Shown here one piece after another: positions 1 to 6,700 of a DNA stretch of 17,617 bases. Below the pieces are notes generated by a model that was not told the DNA's origin, ran no database searches, and saw only the letters and a list, made by a program, of their open reading frames with translations. Location of the stretch: assembly GCA_026710565.1 (NCBI GenBank), contig JAPOQV010000476.1, forward strand, positions 1-17,617, given 5' to 3'. Source of the stretch: Spirochaetaceae bacterium. GTDB taxonomy: Bacteria; Spirochaetota; Spirochaetia; SZUA-6; Bin103. Made by a program: the position numbers and the translations under genes. The first letter of the stretch is position 1. Every line of letters starts with the position of its first letter.

Positions 1-1208
1 CCCATGGCGATCGGAAGCGACGCGCCCAGGTAGCCGCGCGGGTCGAAGTAGGTGTCCGGCGCGTAGACCCGGTAGTAGTTGCGGCTGTAGTAGCCCATCT
101 GGTTCATGCCGTAGGCCAGCATGCCGTCGTCGGGAATGGCTGAGCGCAGCGCCTCGATGTAGGAGCGCTGCGGCTCGAGCTGCTCGCCCTCGCCGAAGCG
201 CACGCCGTTGAGCGCCGCGATGGCAGCGGTCGGATCTTCGGCGCGGCCGGGGCTGACCAGTCCGGTAAGGGCCTCCAGGGCCGGGCGGGCGTCCGCCTCG
301 ATGGCCAGCGCCTGGCCGGCGGCCAGCGCATCGGCGTCGAGGTCGATGCGGATCACCCGGTCGGGGTCGACGCCGAGCAGTCCGGCCGGACCGGCCTGGG
401 TGCCGACCGCCAGGACGACGTCGCGCGACTGCGCGAACTCCACCAGCGGTGCGTAGGCGCGCAGGGAGTGTCCGAGCGCCAGCGGGCTGCGGTCGGAGAG
501 GGCGCCCTTGCCGGCGGTGGTGGTCGCCACGGATGCCGGCAGCCGCTCGGCCAGCGCGGCGAGCGCCGCGGAGGCACCCGAGCGGTGCACGCCGGTGCCG
601 GCCAGGATCAGCGGCCGCTCGGCGTCGGAGAGCATGGCGGCAGCGCGTTCCAGCGCGGCAGGGTCGCCCGCGGGCGGCTCGATCGTGGCGGGCGGGGCGA
701 TCTCGACCTCCTCCTCCTGTGTGAACACCGTCGCGGAGATTTCCAGGTAGACCGGCCGCGGGCGGCCGGAGCAGGCCGCCCGTACCGCCTCCGGCACCTT
801 GGCCGCCACGTCGGCGGGGCTGGTCGCTTTCGCCGCCCACTTGGTGATCGGCTCCAGCCAGTGGCTCGATGACGCGCCCTTGAGGCGGTCCTCGGGCGAG
901 CCTGAGATGACGATGATGGGCGAGGAGGAGCGCAGCGCCGTGGAGACGCCGCCGGAGGCGTTGAACAGGCCGGCACCCGGCACCACCAGCGCGCTGGCAG
1001 GCCGGTTGCTGGCGCGCGCGTAGCCGTCGGCCATGTGCGTGGTGGGCTGCTCGTTGCGGCAGGAGACGTAGCGGATGCCTTCGGTGTCGAAGTAGGCGTC
1101 GACCGCCTCGTACTGGCCGGCGCCCGGCACGCCGAAGGTGACGGCCACCCCCTGCGCGGCCAGCGAGCGCACCAGAGCCTGGCCGCCATTCATGCGTCGT
1201 TTCATCAT
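1..1208 (-). CDS. Thiamine-diphosphate-dependent enzyme (acetolactate synthase-like), 3' end cut by window edge
   Basis: About 402 residues are visible; the frame is open to base 1, so the C-terminus is missing. The N-terminal Pyr-type domain is recognisable from FGVPGAGQYEAVDAYF (about residues 25-40) and CRNEQPTTHMADGYARAS, whose Glu (about E53) matches the glutamate that activates the thiazolium cofactor in this superfamily. A central Rossmann-like domain follows (about 185-330, with ILAGTGVHRSGA and ATTTAGKGALSDRSPLALG). The visible part ends in GYLGASLPIAMG, just where the cofactor-binding C-terminal domain begins, so the GDG...N motif cannot be checked. The start is ATG ATG AAA, with GGAG about 6 bases upstream. 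It is the last visible gene of the SDR-PhyH-TPP operon, 11 bases after the dioxygenase gene. Family members act on 2-keto acids (acetolactate synthase, benzoylformate decarboxylase, sulfoacetaldehyde acetyltransferase and relatives). The exact reaction cannot be told, but the family is clear. Confidence 0.88.
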   Translation of the reverse strand, partial: MMKRRMNGGQALVRSLAAQGVAVTFGVPGAGQYEAVDAYFDTEGIRYVSCRNEQPTTHMADGYARASNRPASALVVPGAGLFNASGGVSTALRSSSPIIVISGSPEDRLKGASSSHWLEPITKWAAKATSPADVAAKVPEAVRAACSGRPRPVYLEISATVFTQEEEVEIAPPATIEPPAGDPAALERAAAMLSDAERPLILAGTGVHRSGASAALAALAERLPASVATTTAGKGALSDRSPLALGHSLRAYAPLVEFAQSRDVVLAVGTQAGPAGLLGVDPDRVIRIDLDADALAAGQALAIEADARPALEALTGLVSPGRAEDPTAAIAALNGVRFGEGEQLEPQRSYIEALRSAIPDDGMLAYGMNQMGYYSRNYYRVYAPDTYFDPRGYLGASLPIAM

Positions 1209-1219
1209 TTGCTCCGTCG

Positions 1220-2047
1220 TCAGGTATGCGAGGCCGCCGCGGCGGCGGCCGGTTCGGCAGTGTCGAGCGGGTAGACCCGCGGAAAGACCGGGCCGGAAAT
1301 CCGCTCACCGTCGGCGACCGGGATGTACGGCTTCATCGTGTGGTCGTTGGCCGCCACGAAGCGCGTGGTCTCCGGCATGTAGTGGACGGCGATGGCGCGC
1401 CGCGGGCGGCCGGACCGGTTCGGAAACGAGGCGTGCCAAGTCAGGCCGTGGTGGAAGTGGACGTGGCCCTTGGGCACCGGGCGCGGCACCGGCCGGATCG
1501 CGTGGCCGCCGTACTCGGCCGGCAACTCCGAGTCGAAGTGGATGTCCTGCAGGAGCTCCCGGGCCGATCCCCAGCGGTGGGAGCCCGGGACCATCCACAT
1601 GCACCCGTTGCCTTCGTCCACGTCGTCCAGGGCGACCCATGCCGACATCTGCACGTGCGGGGTGAGCACAGGCCACGACGGCGAGTCCTGGTGCCAGGAG
1701 GTGGTGCCGCCGACGTCCTTCGGCTTGTACTGCACCTGGTCGTGCCAGATGCGCAGCTCCCGGGCGCCGGTCATGCGGGCCACGTCGGTGACGATCGACG
1801 GGTTGCGGGTCAGGCGGGCGAACGCGTCGCTGGCCTGCCAGATGTTGACGATCTGCCACACGGGCCTGCCCTCGTTCCTGGAGAGGTCGCTGCAGCGCAC
1901 CGGCCGGCGGCCGTCGGGCAAGTCGGTGGCGGTCAGCACGCGTTCCAGCTCGCCGCGCAGCTCGTCGACCTCGGCATCGTCGAGCACGCGGTCGCCCAGG
2001 ACGAATCCCTGGTCACGGAACTCCTGGACTTGTGCCTCGCTCAGCAT
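1220..2047 (-). CDS. Phytanoyl-CoA dioxygenase (PhyH) family Fe(II)/2-oxoglutarate oxygenase
   Basis: 275 residues, a normal length for bacterial PhyH-family oxygenases. The iron-binding facial triad is visible: H119 and D121 in WHQDSPSW, and the distal His, most likely H205 in GLTWHASFPNRSGRPRRA. The Arg residues that follow (R214, R216, R217) fit the 2-oxoglutarate-anchoring position. MSAWVALDDVDEGNGCMWMVPGSH (133-156) is the classic jelly-roll strand of the family. The C-terminus is an Ala-rich tail. Such enzymes hydroxylate small organic molecules with O2 and 2-oxoglutarate, and the substrate cannot be read from sequence. The ATG at 2047 is chosen because the conserved N-terminal helix (EAQVQEFRDQGF) begins immediately after it. 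An alternative longer frame upstream is the out-of-frame shadow of the SDR gene. There is no Shine-Dalgarno sequence, but a TATACT box lies 8 bases before the ATG. It sits 26 bases after the SDR stop and 11 bases before the TPP enzyme, so co-transcription is likely. Confidence 0.93.
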   Translation of the reverse strand: MLSEAQVQEFRDQGFVLGDRVLDDAEVDELRGELERVLTATDLPDGRRPVRCSDLSRNEGRPVWQIVNIWQASDAFARLTRNPSIVTDVARMTGARELRIWHDQVQYKPKDVGGTTSWHQDSPSWPVLTPHVQMSAWVALDDVDEGNGCMWMVPGSHRWGSARELLQDIHFDSELPAEYGGHAIRPVPRPVPKGHVHFHHGLTWHASFPNRSGRPRRAIAVHYMPETTRFVAANDHTMKPYIPVADGERISGPVFPRVYPLDTAEPAAAAAASHT

Positions 2048-2055
2048 GACGCCGC

Positions 2056-2061
2056 AGTATA
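2056..2061 (-). promoter_or_regulatory. TATACT box 8 bases before the dioxygenase start
   Basis: TATACT on the minus strand lies in the 26-base gap between the SDR stop and the PhyH ATG at 2047, and no Shine-Dalgarno sequence is seen there. A weak -35 candidate, TTCATG, lies 18 bases upstream inside the SDR gene. It could be an internal leaderless promoter that lets the dioxygenase and TPP enzyme be expressed apart from the SDR. Confidence 0.3.
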
Positions 2062-2073
2062 CGCGGGGGCGGC

Positions 2074-2814
2074 TCAGCCCATGAAGCCGCCCCCGTTGAT
2101 GTCGATGGGGGCGCCGGTGATGTAGCCGGCGTGCTCGCTGGTCAGGAACGCCACCGTCTCGGCGACCTCCTCCGGCGTGCCCAGGCGCGAGACCGGAAAG
2201 CTCTCCTCGTACGCGGCGATCCGTTCCGGCGTGACGGTCCCGCGCACCATCTCCGTGTCGATGAGTCCCGGACAGACCGCGTTGACGGTGATGCCGTGCG
2301 GGGCCAGCTCCTTGGCCAGCGCGCGGGTCAGGCCGAGCACGCCGTGCTTGGCGGCCGTGTAGTGGCAGCCGCCCAGGGTGCTGACGGTGCGGCCGGCGGT
2401 GGAGGAGAAGTGGACGATGCGGCCGAAGCCGTTGTCGCGCATCGGCCCCGCAACCGCCTTGCTGACCAGGAACGAGCCCTTGAGGCTGACGGCTATCACC
2501 CGGTCGAACTCGTCCTCCTCCAGCTCGAAGAAGCGGGTGCGCAGCATGATGCCGGCGGCGTTGACCAGGATGTCCAGCCGCCCGTGGCGCTCCAGCGCCG
2601 CCGCCACCGCCCGCTCCACGTCGGCCGCGCGGGTCACGTCGCCGGCGCACGCCAGCCCGTCCAGCTCCGCCGCCAGCTCCTGCAGGGGCTCGGCCTGCCG
2701 GTCGAACACCGCCACCGCGGCGCCGCCGGCCGCGAGCCGCCGCGCGCACGCCGCCCCCATGCCCTGCGCCGCGCCGGTGACCAGCGCAACCCGGCCTTCG
2801 TGATCACGTCTCAT
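2074..2814 (-). CDS. Short-chain dehydrogenase/reductase (SDR), classical type
   Basis: 246 residues, typical of classical SDRs. It shows the nucleotide-binding TGAAQGMG (T13-G20), the structural NAAG (84-87), the catalytic Ser in HFSSTAG (S136/S137), and YTAAK with Y151 and K155. It ends in DINGGGFMG, the usual SDR C-terminus. D38 at the end of beta-strand 2 (AVFDRQ) favours NAD(H) over NADP(H); this is inference from the family rule. The protein is probably a soluble cytoplasmic oxidoreductase that interconverts an alcohol and a ketone on a sugar, polyol or hydroxy acid. The start ATG is preceded by AGGAGAGGG, a good ribosome binding site. It is the first gene of the minus-strand operon with PhyH and the TPP enzyme, and it is divergent from the sulfatase operon. 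Confidence 0.95.
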   Translation of the reverse strand: MRRDHEGRVALVTGAAQGMGAACARRLAAGGAAVAVFDRQAEPLQELAAELDGLACAGDVTRAADVERAVAAALERHGRLDILVNAAGIMLRTRFFELEEDEFDRVIAVSLKGSFLVSKAVAGPMRDNGFGRIVHFSSTAGRTVSTLGGCHYTAAKHGVLGLTRALAKELAPHGITVNAVCPGLIDTEMVRGTVTPERIAAYEESFPVSRLGTPEEVAETVAFLTSEHAGYITGAPIDINGGGFMG

Positions 2815-2836
2815 TCCGCTTCCCTCTCCTGCGCGG

Positions 2837-2866
2837 AGGCTACCCCTCGGACGGCCCCGGCGTCAG
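2837..2866 (-). promoter_or_regulatory. Candidate sigma70-type promoter for the SDR-PhyH-TPP operon
   Basis: On the minus strand CTGACG (2866-2861; 4 of 6 matches to TTGACA) is followed after 18 bases by TAGCCT (2842-2837), a TANNNT -10 box. Transcription would start near 2830, giving a leader of about 16 bases that holds the SDR ribosome binding site. It was found by eye in GC-rich DNA, so a chance match is possible. Confidence 0.35.
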
Positions 2867-2877
2867 GCGGCTAAGAT
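2848..2877 (+). promoter_or_regulatory. Candidate promoter with -10 box just before the sulfatase start (leaderless type)
   Basis: TAAGAT at 2872-2877 ends 7 bases before the sulfatase ATG at 2885. A weak -35 candidate, CGGACG (2848-2853; 3 of 6 matches), lies 18 bases upstream. Transcription from this -10 would begin at or beside the start codon. No Shine-Dalgarno sequence lies within 20 bases of the ATG, which fits a leaderless mRNA. It overlaps the divergent candidate promoter of the SDR operon, so the two could be co-regulated. Confidence 0.35.
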
Positions 2878-2884
2878 CATCCCG

Positions 2885-4351
2885 ATGAGCGCGACCAACG
2901 TGCTGGTGATGTTCTGCGACCAGCTCCGGCGCGACCTGCTGGGCTGCTACGGAAACCCGCTGGTGCGGACGCCCAACCTGGACGCGCTGGCGGCCGAGTC
3001 CGTGGTCTTCGACCGGGGCTACACGCCGATCGCGATCTGCTCGCCGGCCCGCGCCTGCCTGATGACCGGCCTCTACCCGCACGGCCACCACCTGTTCAAC
3101 AACTCGACGCCGGAGTACTCCTACTGCCGCCACCTTCCGCCGTCGGTGCGCGCCATCCAGGACTGGGCCGCCACGGAGACCGACTGCCAGACCGCCTACT
3201 TCGGCAAGTGGCACATCGGGCCGGCGGAGGACCTGTTCGCCAGCGCCTTCGAGCACACGCAGCGCCCGGGCACGCAGGCGGGCGGGGATCCGCCGTTCCT
3301 GGACAACACCCAGTGGCACCCGTCGACCGACTATTGGCCGATGGTCCAAGCGGTCGAGGCGAACCACGCCGGCACCGTGGACGTGCCGATCGACGAGTTT
3401 CCGGACGGACTCGCCGCCCGCTACGCGAGCGACTTCCTGGGCAGCCGCGACCCGGACCGGCCGTTCCTGCTGTTCTGCGCCTTCCCCGGCCCGCACGGCC
3501 CCTGGCTGGTGCCGGAGGAGTGGGGGCTGCGCTACGACCCGGCCGACATCCCGCTGTGGCCCAACCGCTTCGACGACTTTACCGGCAAGCCGATCTACCA
3601 GCGCAAGCTGGCCGCGCTGGAGGCGAGGCCGGAGGGTGCAGGCAACCCGCGCTCCGACGACGAGCTGCGCCGCGCGCTCGCCTGCAACTTCTCCTACATC
3701 GAGCTGATCGACCACCTGGTCGGCCGGCTGCTCGACCGGCTGCGGGAGCTCGGCCTCTACGACTCCACGGCCATCGTCTTTACGGCGGACCACGGCGACA
3801 TGGCCGGCTCGCACGGCTTCGCCAGCAAGGGCGCCTACCTGTACGACGAGATCTACCGCGTACCGATGATCCTGCGCGTGCCGGGCGCCGAGGCGCGCCG
3901 CGCCGAGCGCGAGCCGGTGAACCTGACCGACGTGACCGCCACCGCCGCGCACCTGGTCGCCGGCCGGCCGATCGCCACCTTCGGGTCCGGGCCCCTGCAC
4001 GGCGAGTCGCTGGTGGACTTCGCGTGCGGACACGCCCCGTGGCCTCGCCCCGTGCACTTCGCGCAGTATCACGGCGACTGGTACGGTCACTACTCGTCGC
4101 GCATGGTGACCGACGGAGACTGGAAGCTGGTGTGGAACCTGACCGACCGCTGTGAGCTGTACGACCTGCGCGGCGATCCGGACGAGCTCCACAACCGCTT
4201 CTACGAGGCCGGCGACCTCCGCGTGGACGAGGCACGGCGCCGCTACTTCGAGCTCCTGGCAGCGGAGGCCGCGCGCTACGGCGACGCGCAGCTCGATCTG
4301 CTGGCACCGGAGCTGGAGCACGCCGCGGCCGGCGAAGGAGGGGGATGGTGA
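2885..4351 (+). CDS. Sulfatase, type I formylglycine-dependent (Cys type)
   Basis: 488 residues. The signature CSPAR (C52-R56), followed by ACLMTGLYPHG, is the type I sulfatase motif; C52 would be oxidised to formylglycine. Expected metal and sulfate ligands are visible: D12 in FCDQLR, K108 and H110 in FGKWH, H204 in PGPHGPW, D302 and H303 in FTADHGD, and K315. The C-terminal WKLVWNL...CELYDLRGDPDE is the usual small subdomain. It hydrolyses sulfate esters, probably from a sugar. There is no N-terminal signal peptide: residues 1-10 (MSATNVLVMF) are the first beta-strand of the fold, so the enzyme should be cytoplasmic, unlike most catabolic sulfatases. No formylglycine-generating enzyme is in the window. 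It is the first gene of a five-gene operon and overlaps propeller A by 7 bases. The start is supported by the position of the first fold strand, not by an RBS. Confidence 0.96.
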   Translation: MSATNVLVMFCDQLRRDLLGCYGNPLVRTPNLDALAAESVVFDRGYTPIAICSPARACLMTGLYPHGHHLFNNSTPEYSYCRHLPPSVRAIQDWAATETDCQTAYFGKWHIGPAEDLFASAFEHTQRPGTQAGGDPPFLDNTQWHPSTDYWPMVQAVEANHAGTVDVPIDEFPDGLAARYASDFLGSRDPDRPFLLFCAFPGPHGPWLVPEEWGLRYDPADIPLWPNRFDDFTGKPIYQRKLAALEARPEGAGNPRSDDELRRALACNFSYIELIDHLVGRLLDRLRELGLYDSTAIVFTADHGDMAGSHGFASKGAYLYDEIYRVPMILRVPGAEARRAEREPVNLTDVTATAAHLVAGRPIATFGSGPLHGESLVDFACGHAPWPRPVHFAQYHGDWYGHYSSRMVTDGDWKLVWNLTDRCELYDLRGDPDELHNRFYEAGDLRVDEARRRYFELLAAEAARYGDAQLDLLAPELEHAAAGEGGGW

Positions 4352-5679
4352 GGCTGCTGTTCATCGACCGGCGTGACCTGCCGGTGGCGTGGGGCCACAC
4401 GCGTATCGAGGCGACGCCGCTGCGGCACATGACCGACCTGGGCGCGCCGCCCTTCCAGATGGCGCTGGCCACCGAGGGCGCCGGCGGCCGCTGGGACGTG
4501 CTTGGCTACCGTTGCGGCAAGCGCACGCCGTGGCAGCTCTGGCGCGCCGGCACCGCCGACGGCAGCACCTTCGAGGACGCGCGGGTCGTCCTGGACTCGA
4601 ACGACTACACGCTGCCCGACGGCACGCACTGGCAGCACGTCGCGACGGTCAGCTACAGCCCGGAGCGGGAGCAATTCCTCTGCCTGAAGAACGCGGAGGT
4701 GCCGGAGGGCTTCGCCACCTACGCGTTCTTCAGCCGCGACGGCGAGTCGTGGGAAGAAGCGCCCAAGCGCCCGGTCTACACCGAGGGCGACCGCTGGGGG
4801 GCGATCTGGAGCAGCCCGGCCGGCCGCTACATCACGTACAACAAGGGCTGGCTGCGGTTCGAGCACAAGCGCGTCAACGAGCTGTTCCTGGACGCGCACC
4901 GCACGGTCTGCATCCGCTCGAGCCCCGACGGGCTGACCTGGAGCCCGTCCGCCCCGAACGCCTACAAGCTGGGCATGCGCTGGGCGCGGGGCATGCGCAA
5001 GGTCGGCGGGCCGCTGGTGCCGCGCGAGTTCCACGTGGCCCCGGATGCCGACGACCCGCCCGACCTGGAGTTCTACGCGTCGTGGCCGTTCACGTACGCG
5101 GGACGCTACTTCCTCAACGTGCTGACCTACTGCGGCAGCTTCCTGCCCAACGGGCTGCCGCCCATGCGTCCGGACGGCCACGGGCCCGGCACCCTGGGCC
5201 ACGAGCTGTGGGTGAGCGACGACGGGCTCACCTGGGAGCGCCCGTTCCGGGGTCAGGACGTGGGCACCAGCATCCTGGCCGGACCCATCCAGGCGGCCGG
5301 CAAGCTGCTGTTCTACCTGCGCGACCAGGTCTGGGGCGTGCCGGAGGACCGGCTGACCAACGTCAGCGCACGCTCCAACGGCCTGTTCGAGACGCGCACC
5401 TTCACGGTGCCGGACCGGCCGCTGCGGCTCAACCTGCAGCTCCCGGGCGACGGATTCGGCAACGACAACAACGAGTCATACCTGATGGCCGAGCTGGTCG
5501 ACGACCGCGACCGCGTGATCGCCGGCTACGACCGCAACGCCTGCCTGCTGCAGGGGCCGATCGACGCCACCCGGCTGGAGCTGCGCTGGCAGGGCGCCAC
5601 CTCCGAGCCGCTGGCCGGCCGGCGGGCGCGGCTGCGGGTCTGTTTCCGCGGCGCGCGGATCTTCGCGGTCACCGCGTGA
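4345..5679 (+). CDS. Beta-propeller glycosidase-like protein A with C-terminal beta-sandwich (function unknown)
   Basis: 444 residues, paralogous to the protein at 6697-8064 along its whole length. Repeated SxDGxxW turns (FFSRDGESW 128-136, SSPDGLTW 192-199, VSDDGLTW 290-297) suggest a beta-propeller like those of GH32/GH43 or sialidase-type proteins, though they are one residue shorter than a standard Asp box. Blocks identical or near-identical in the paralogue include WGHT (16-19), ATVSYSPE (100-107), DPPDLEFY (237-244), PMRPDGHGPG (273-282) and SNGxFETRTFT (344-354). Residues about 355-444 (SYLMAELVDDRDRVIAGY, QGPID, LRVCFRGARIFAV) look like a small beta-sandwich often found at the end of such predicted glycosidases. 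There is no signal peptide. It overlaps the sulfatase end by 7 bases, so translation is probably coupled, and both may act on one substrate. Conserved acidic residues (D237, D240, E242, D277) are catalytic candidates. Glycosidase activity is inferred from fold and context, not shown. Confidence 0.85.
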   Translation: MVRLLFIDRRDLPVAWGHTRIEATPLRHMTDLGAPPFQMALATEGAGGRWDVLGYRCGKRTPWQLWRAGTADGSTFEDARVVLDSNDYTLPDGTHWQHVATVSYSPEREQFLCLKNAEVPEGFATYAFFSRDGESWEEAPKRPVYTEGDRWGAIWSSPAGRYITYNKGWLRFEHKRVNELFLDAHRTVCIRSSPDGLTWSPSAPNAYKLGMRWARGMRKVGGPLVPREFHVAPDADDPPDLEFYASWPFTYAGRYFLNVLTYCGSFLPNGLPPMRPDGHGPGTLGHELWVSDDGLTWERPFRGQDVGTSILAGPIQAAGKLLFYLRDQVWGVPEDRLTNVSARSNGLFETRTFTVPDRPLRLNLQLPGDGFGNDNNESYLMAELVDDRDRVIAGYDRNACLLQGPIDATRLELRWQGATSEPLAGRRARLRVCFRGARIFAVTA

Positions 5680-5701
5680 GCACGCACAAGTAAAGGAGTC
5701 C

Positions 5702-6700
5702 ATGATGCAAGCGGCACACGTCACCGCCCCCGGCACGGTCCGGGTCGACAGCTTCGCCGATCCCGAGCCGGCGGCAGGTCACGCCGTCGTCCGGCCGGAG
5801 TTGATCTCGATCTGCGGCAGCGACCTGCTCGCGGTCTACGGTCAGCCGGACGACGCCTACCCGCTGAACCCCGGACAGAGCGGCCACGAGGTAATCGGCG
5901 TGGTGGAGGCGGTCGAGTATCGCGGCAAGACGGTCTTTCCGTTCGAGCCGGGCGAGCGCGTGCTGGCGACGCCGTCGCCGCACGTGGGCATGGCCGAGCG
6001 CTTCGCGATCGGCCTCGACGCGCTGGTGCGGGTGCCCGAGGGGGTGCCGGCCGAGCGTCTGGCGATCGCGCAACCGCTCGGCACGGTGATCTGCGGCTGC
6101 AACAAGCTGCGCGACGTGGCCGGCGCGACGGTGGCCGTGGTGGGGCAGGGCGGCATCGGCCTGCTGTTCGACCGGATGCTGCGCCGCATGGGAGCGGGCA
6201 CCGTGATCGGCCTGGACCTGGTAGAGGCGCGGCGCGCCGCCGGCCTGCGCTTCGGCGCCGACCACGTGATCGACGCGGCCGGCGACGACGTGCCGGCTGC
6301 GGTGGCGGAGGCGACCGGCGGGGTCGAGCCGCAGATCGTCGTGGAAGCCGCCGGGGAGCCCGCCTCGATCAACCTGGCCCTGGAGCTGGTCCGTCCGTAC
6401 GGGCAACTGCTGCTGTTCGGCGTGCCCAAGCAGCCGGCCTTCGAGTTCTCGTACCTGACGTGGTTCCGCAAGCGGCCGCACACGCAGAGCTCCTCGATCA
6501 GGGACGGCACCGGCTCCGCGCCGTACGAGCTGGCGCTCAACCTGATCGCCCGCGGCGACGTCGACGTCGAGGGGCTCATCTCACACCGGCTGCCGCTGGC
6601 GCGCGTGGCCGACGCCTACGAGCTGGCGCGCACGCGCGGCGACCGGTCACTGAAGGTGGCCGTCGACTTCCGCGAGGGCGAGGGCGAGGGCGGCGCATGA
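5702..6700 (+). CDS. Medium-chain zinc-type alcohol/polyol dehydrogenase (MDR family)
   Basis: 332 residues. The N-terminal GroES-like domain carries the catalytic zinc residues C38 (ICGSD) and H62/E63 (SGHEV). The Rossmann domain has VVGQGGIG (146-153) and an acidic residue (D172 in LDL), which favours NAD. The Cys-rich structural-zinc lobe of classical ADHs is absent. At the position where many sorbitol and threonine dehydrogenases have a Glu zinc ligand (EP), this protein has Q124 in IAQPLG. The family oxidises polyols or sugar alcohols, or reduces ketoses. The start is MM, preceded by AAAGGAG 4-5 bases upstream, one of the best ribosome binding sites in the window. It lies 22 bases after propeller A, and its stop overlaps the start of propeller B (ATGA), so it sits between two paralogues in one operon. 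It probably oxidises the sugar or polyol released by the neighbouring enzymes. Confidence 0.93.
   Translation: MMQAAHVTAPGTVRVDSFADPEPAAGHAVVRPELISICGSDLLAVYGQPDDAYPLNPGQSGHEVIGVVEAVEYRGKTVFPFEPGERVLATPSPHVGMAERFAIGLDALVRVPEGVPAERLAIAQPLGTVICGCNKLRDVAGATVAVVGQGGIGLLFDRMLRRMGAGTVIGLDLVEARRAAGLRFGADHVIDAAGDDVPAAVAEATGGVEPQIVVEAAGEPASINLALELVRPYGQLLLFGVPKQPAFEFSYLTWFRKRPHTQSSSIRDGTGSAPYELALNLIARGDVDVEGLISHRLPLARVADAYELARTRGDRSLKVAVDFREGEGEGGA

Noticed and set aside
1220..2749. A 509-codon frame that could make the PhyH protein much longer
   Set aside because: The upstream part is Arg/Gly/Ala-rich and overlaps the SDR gene out of frame. PhyH homology begins at the ATG at 2047.
2840..4321. A 493-codon open frame antisense to the sulfatase gene
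   Set aside because: The sense frame has full sulfatase motifs. The antisense product is Val/Arg/Gly-rich with no recognisable fold, as expected from third-position GC bias.
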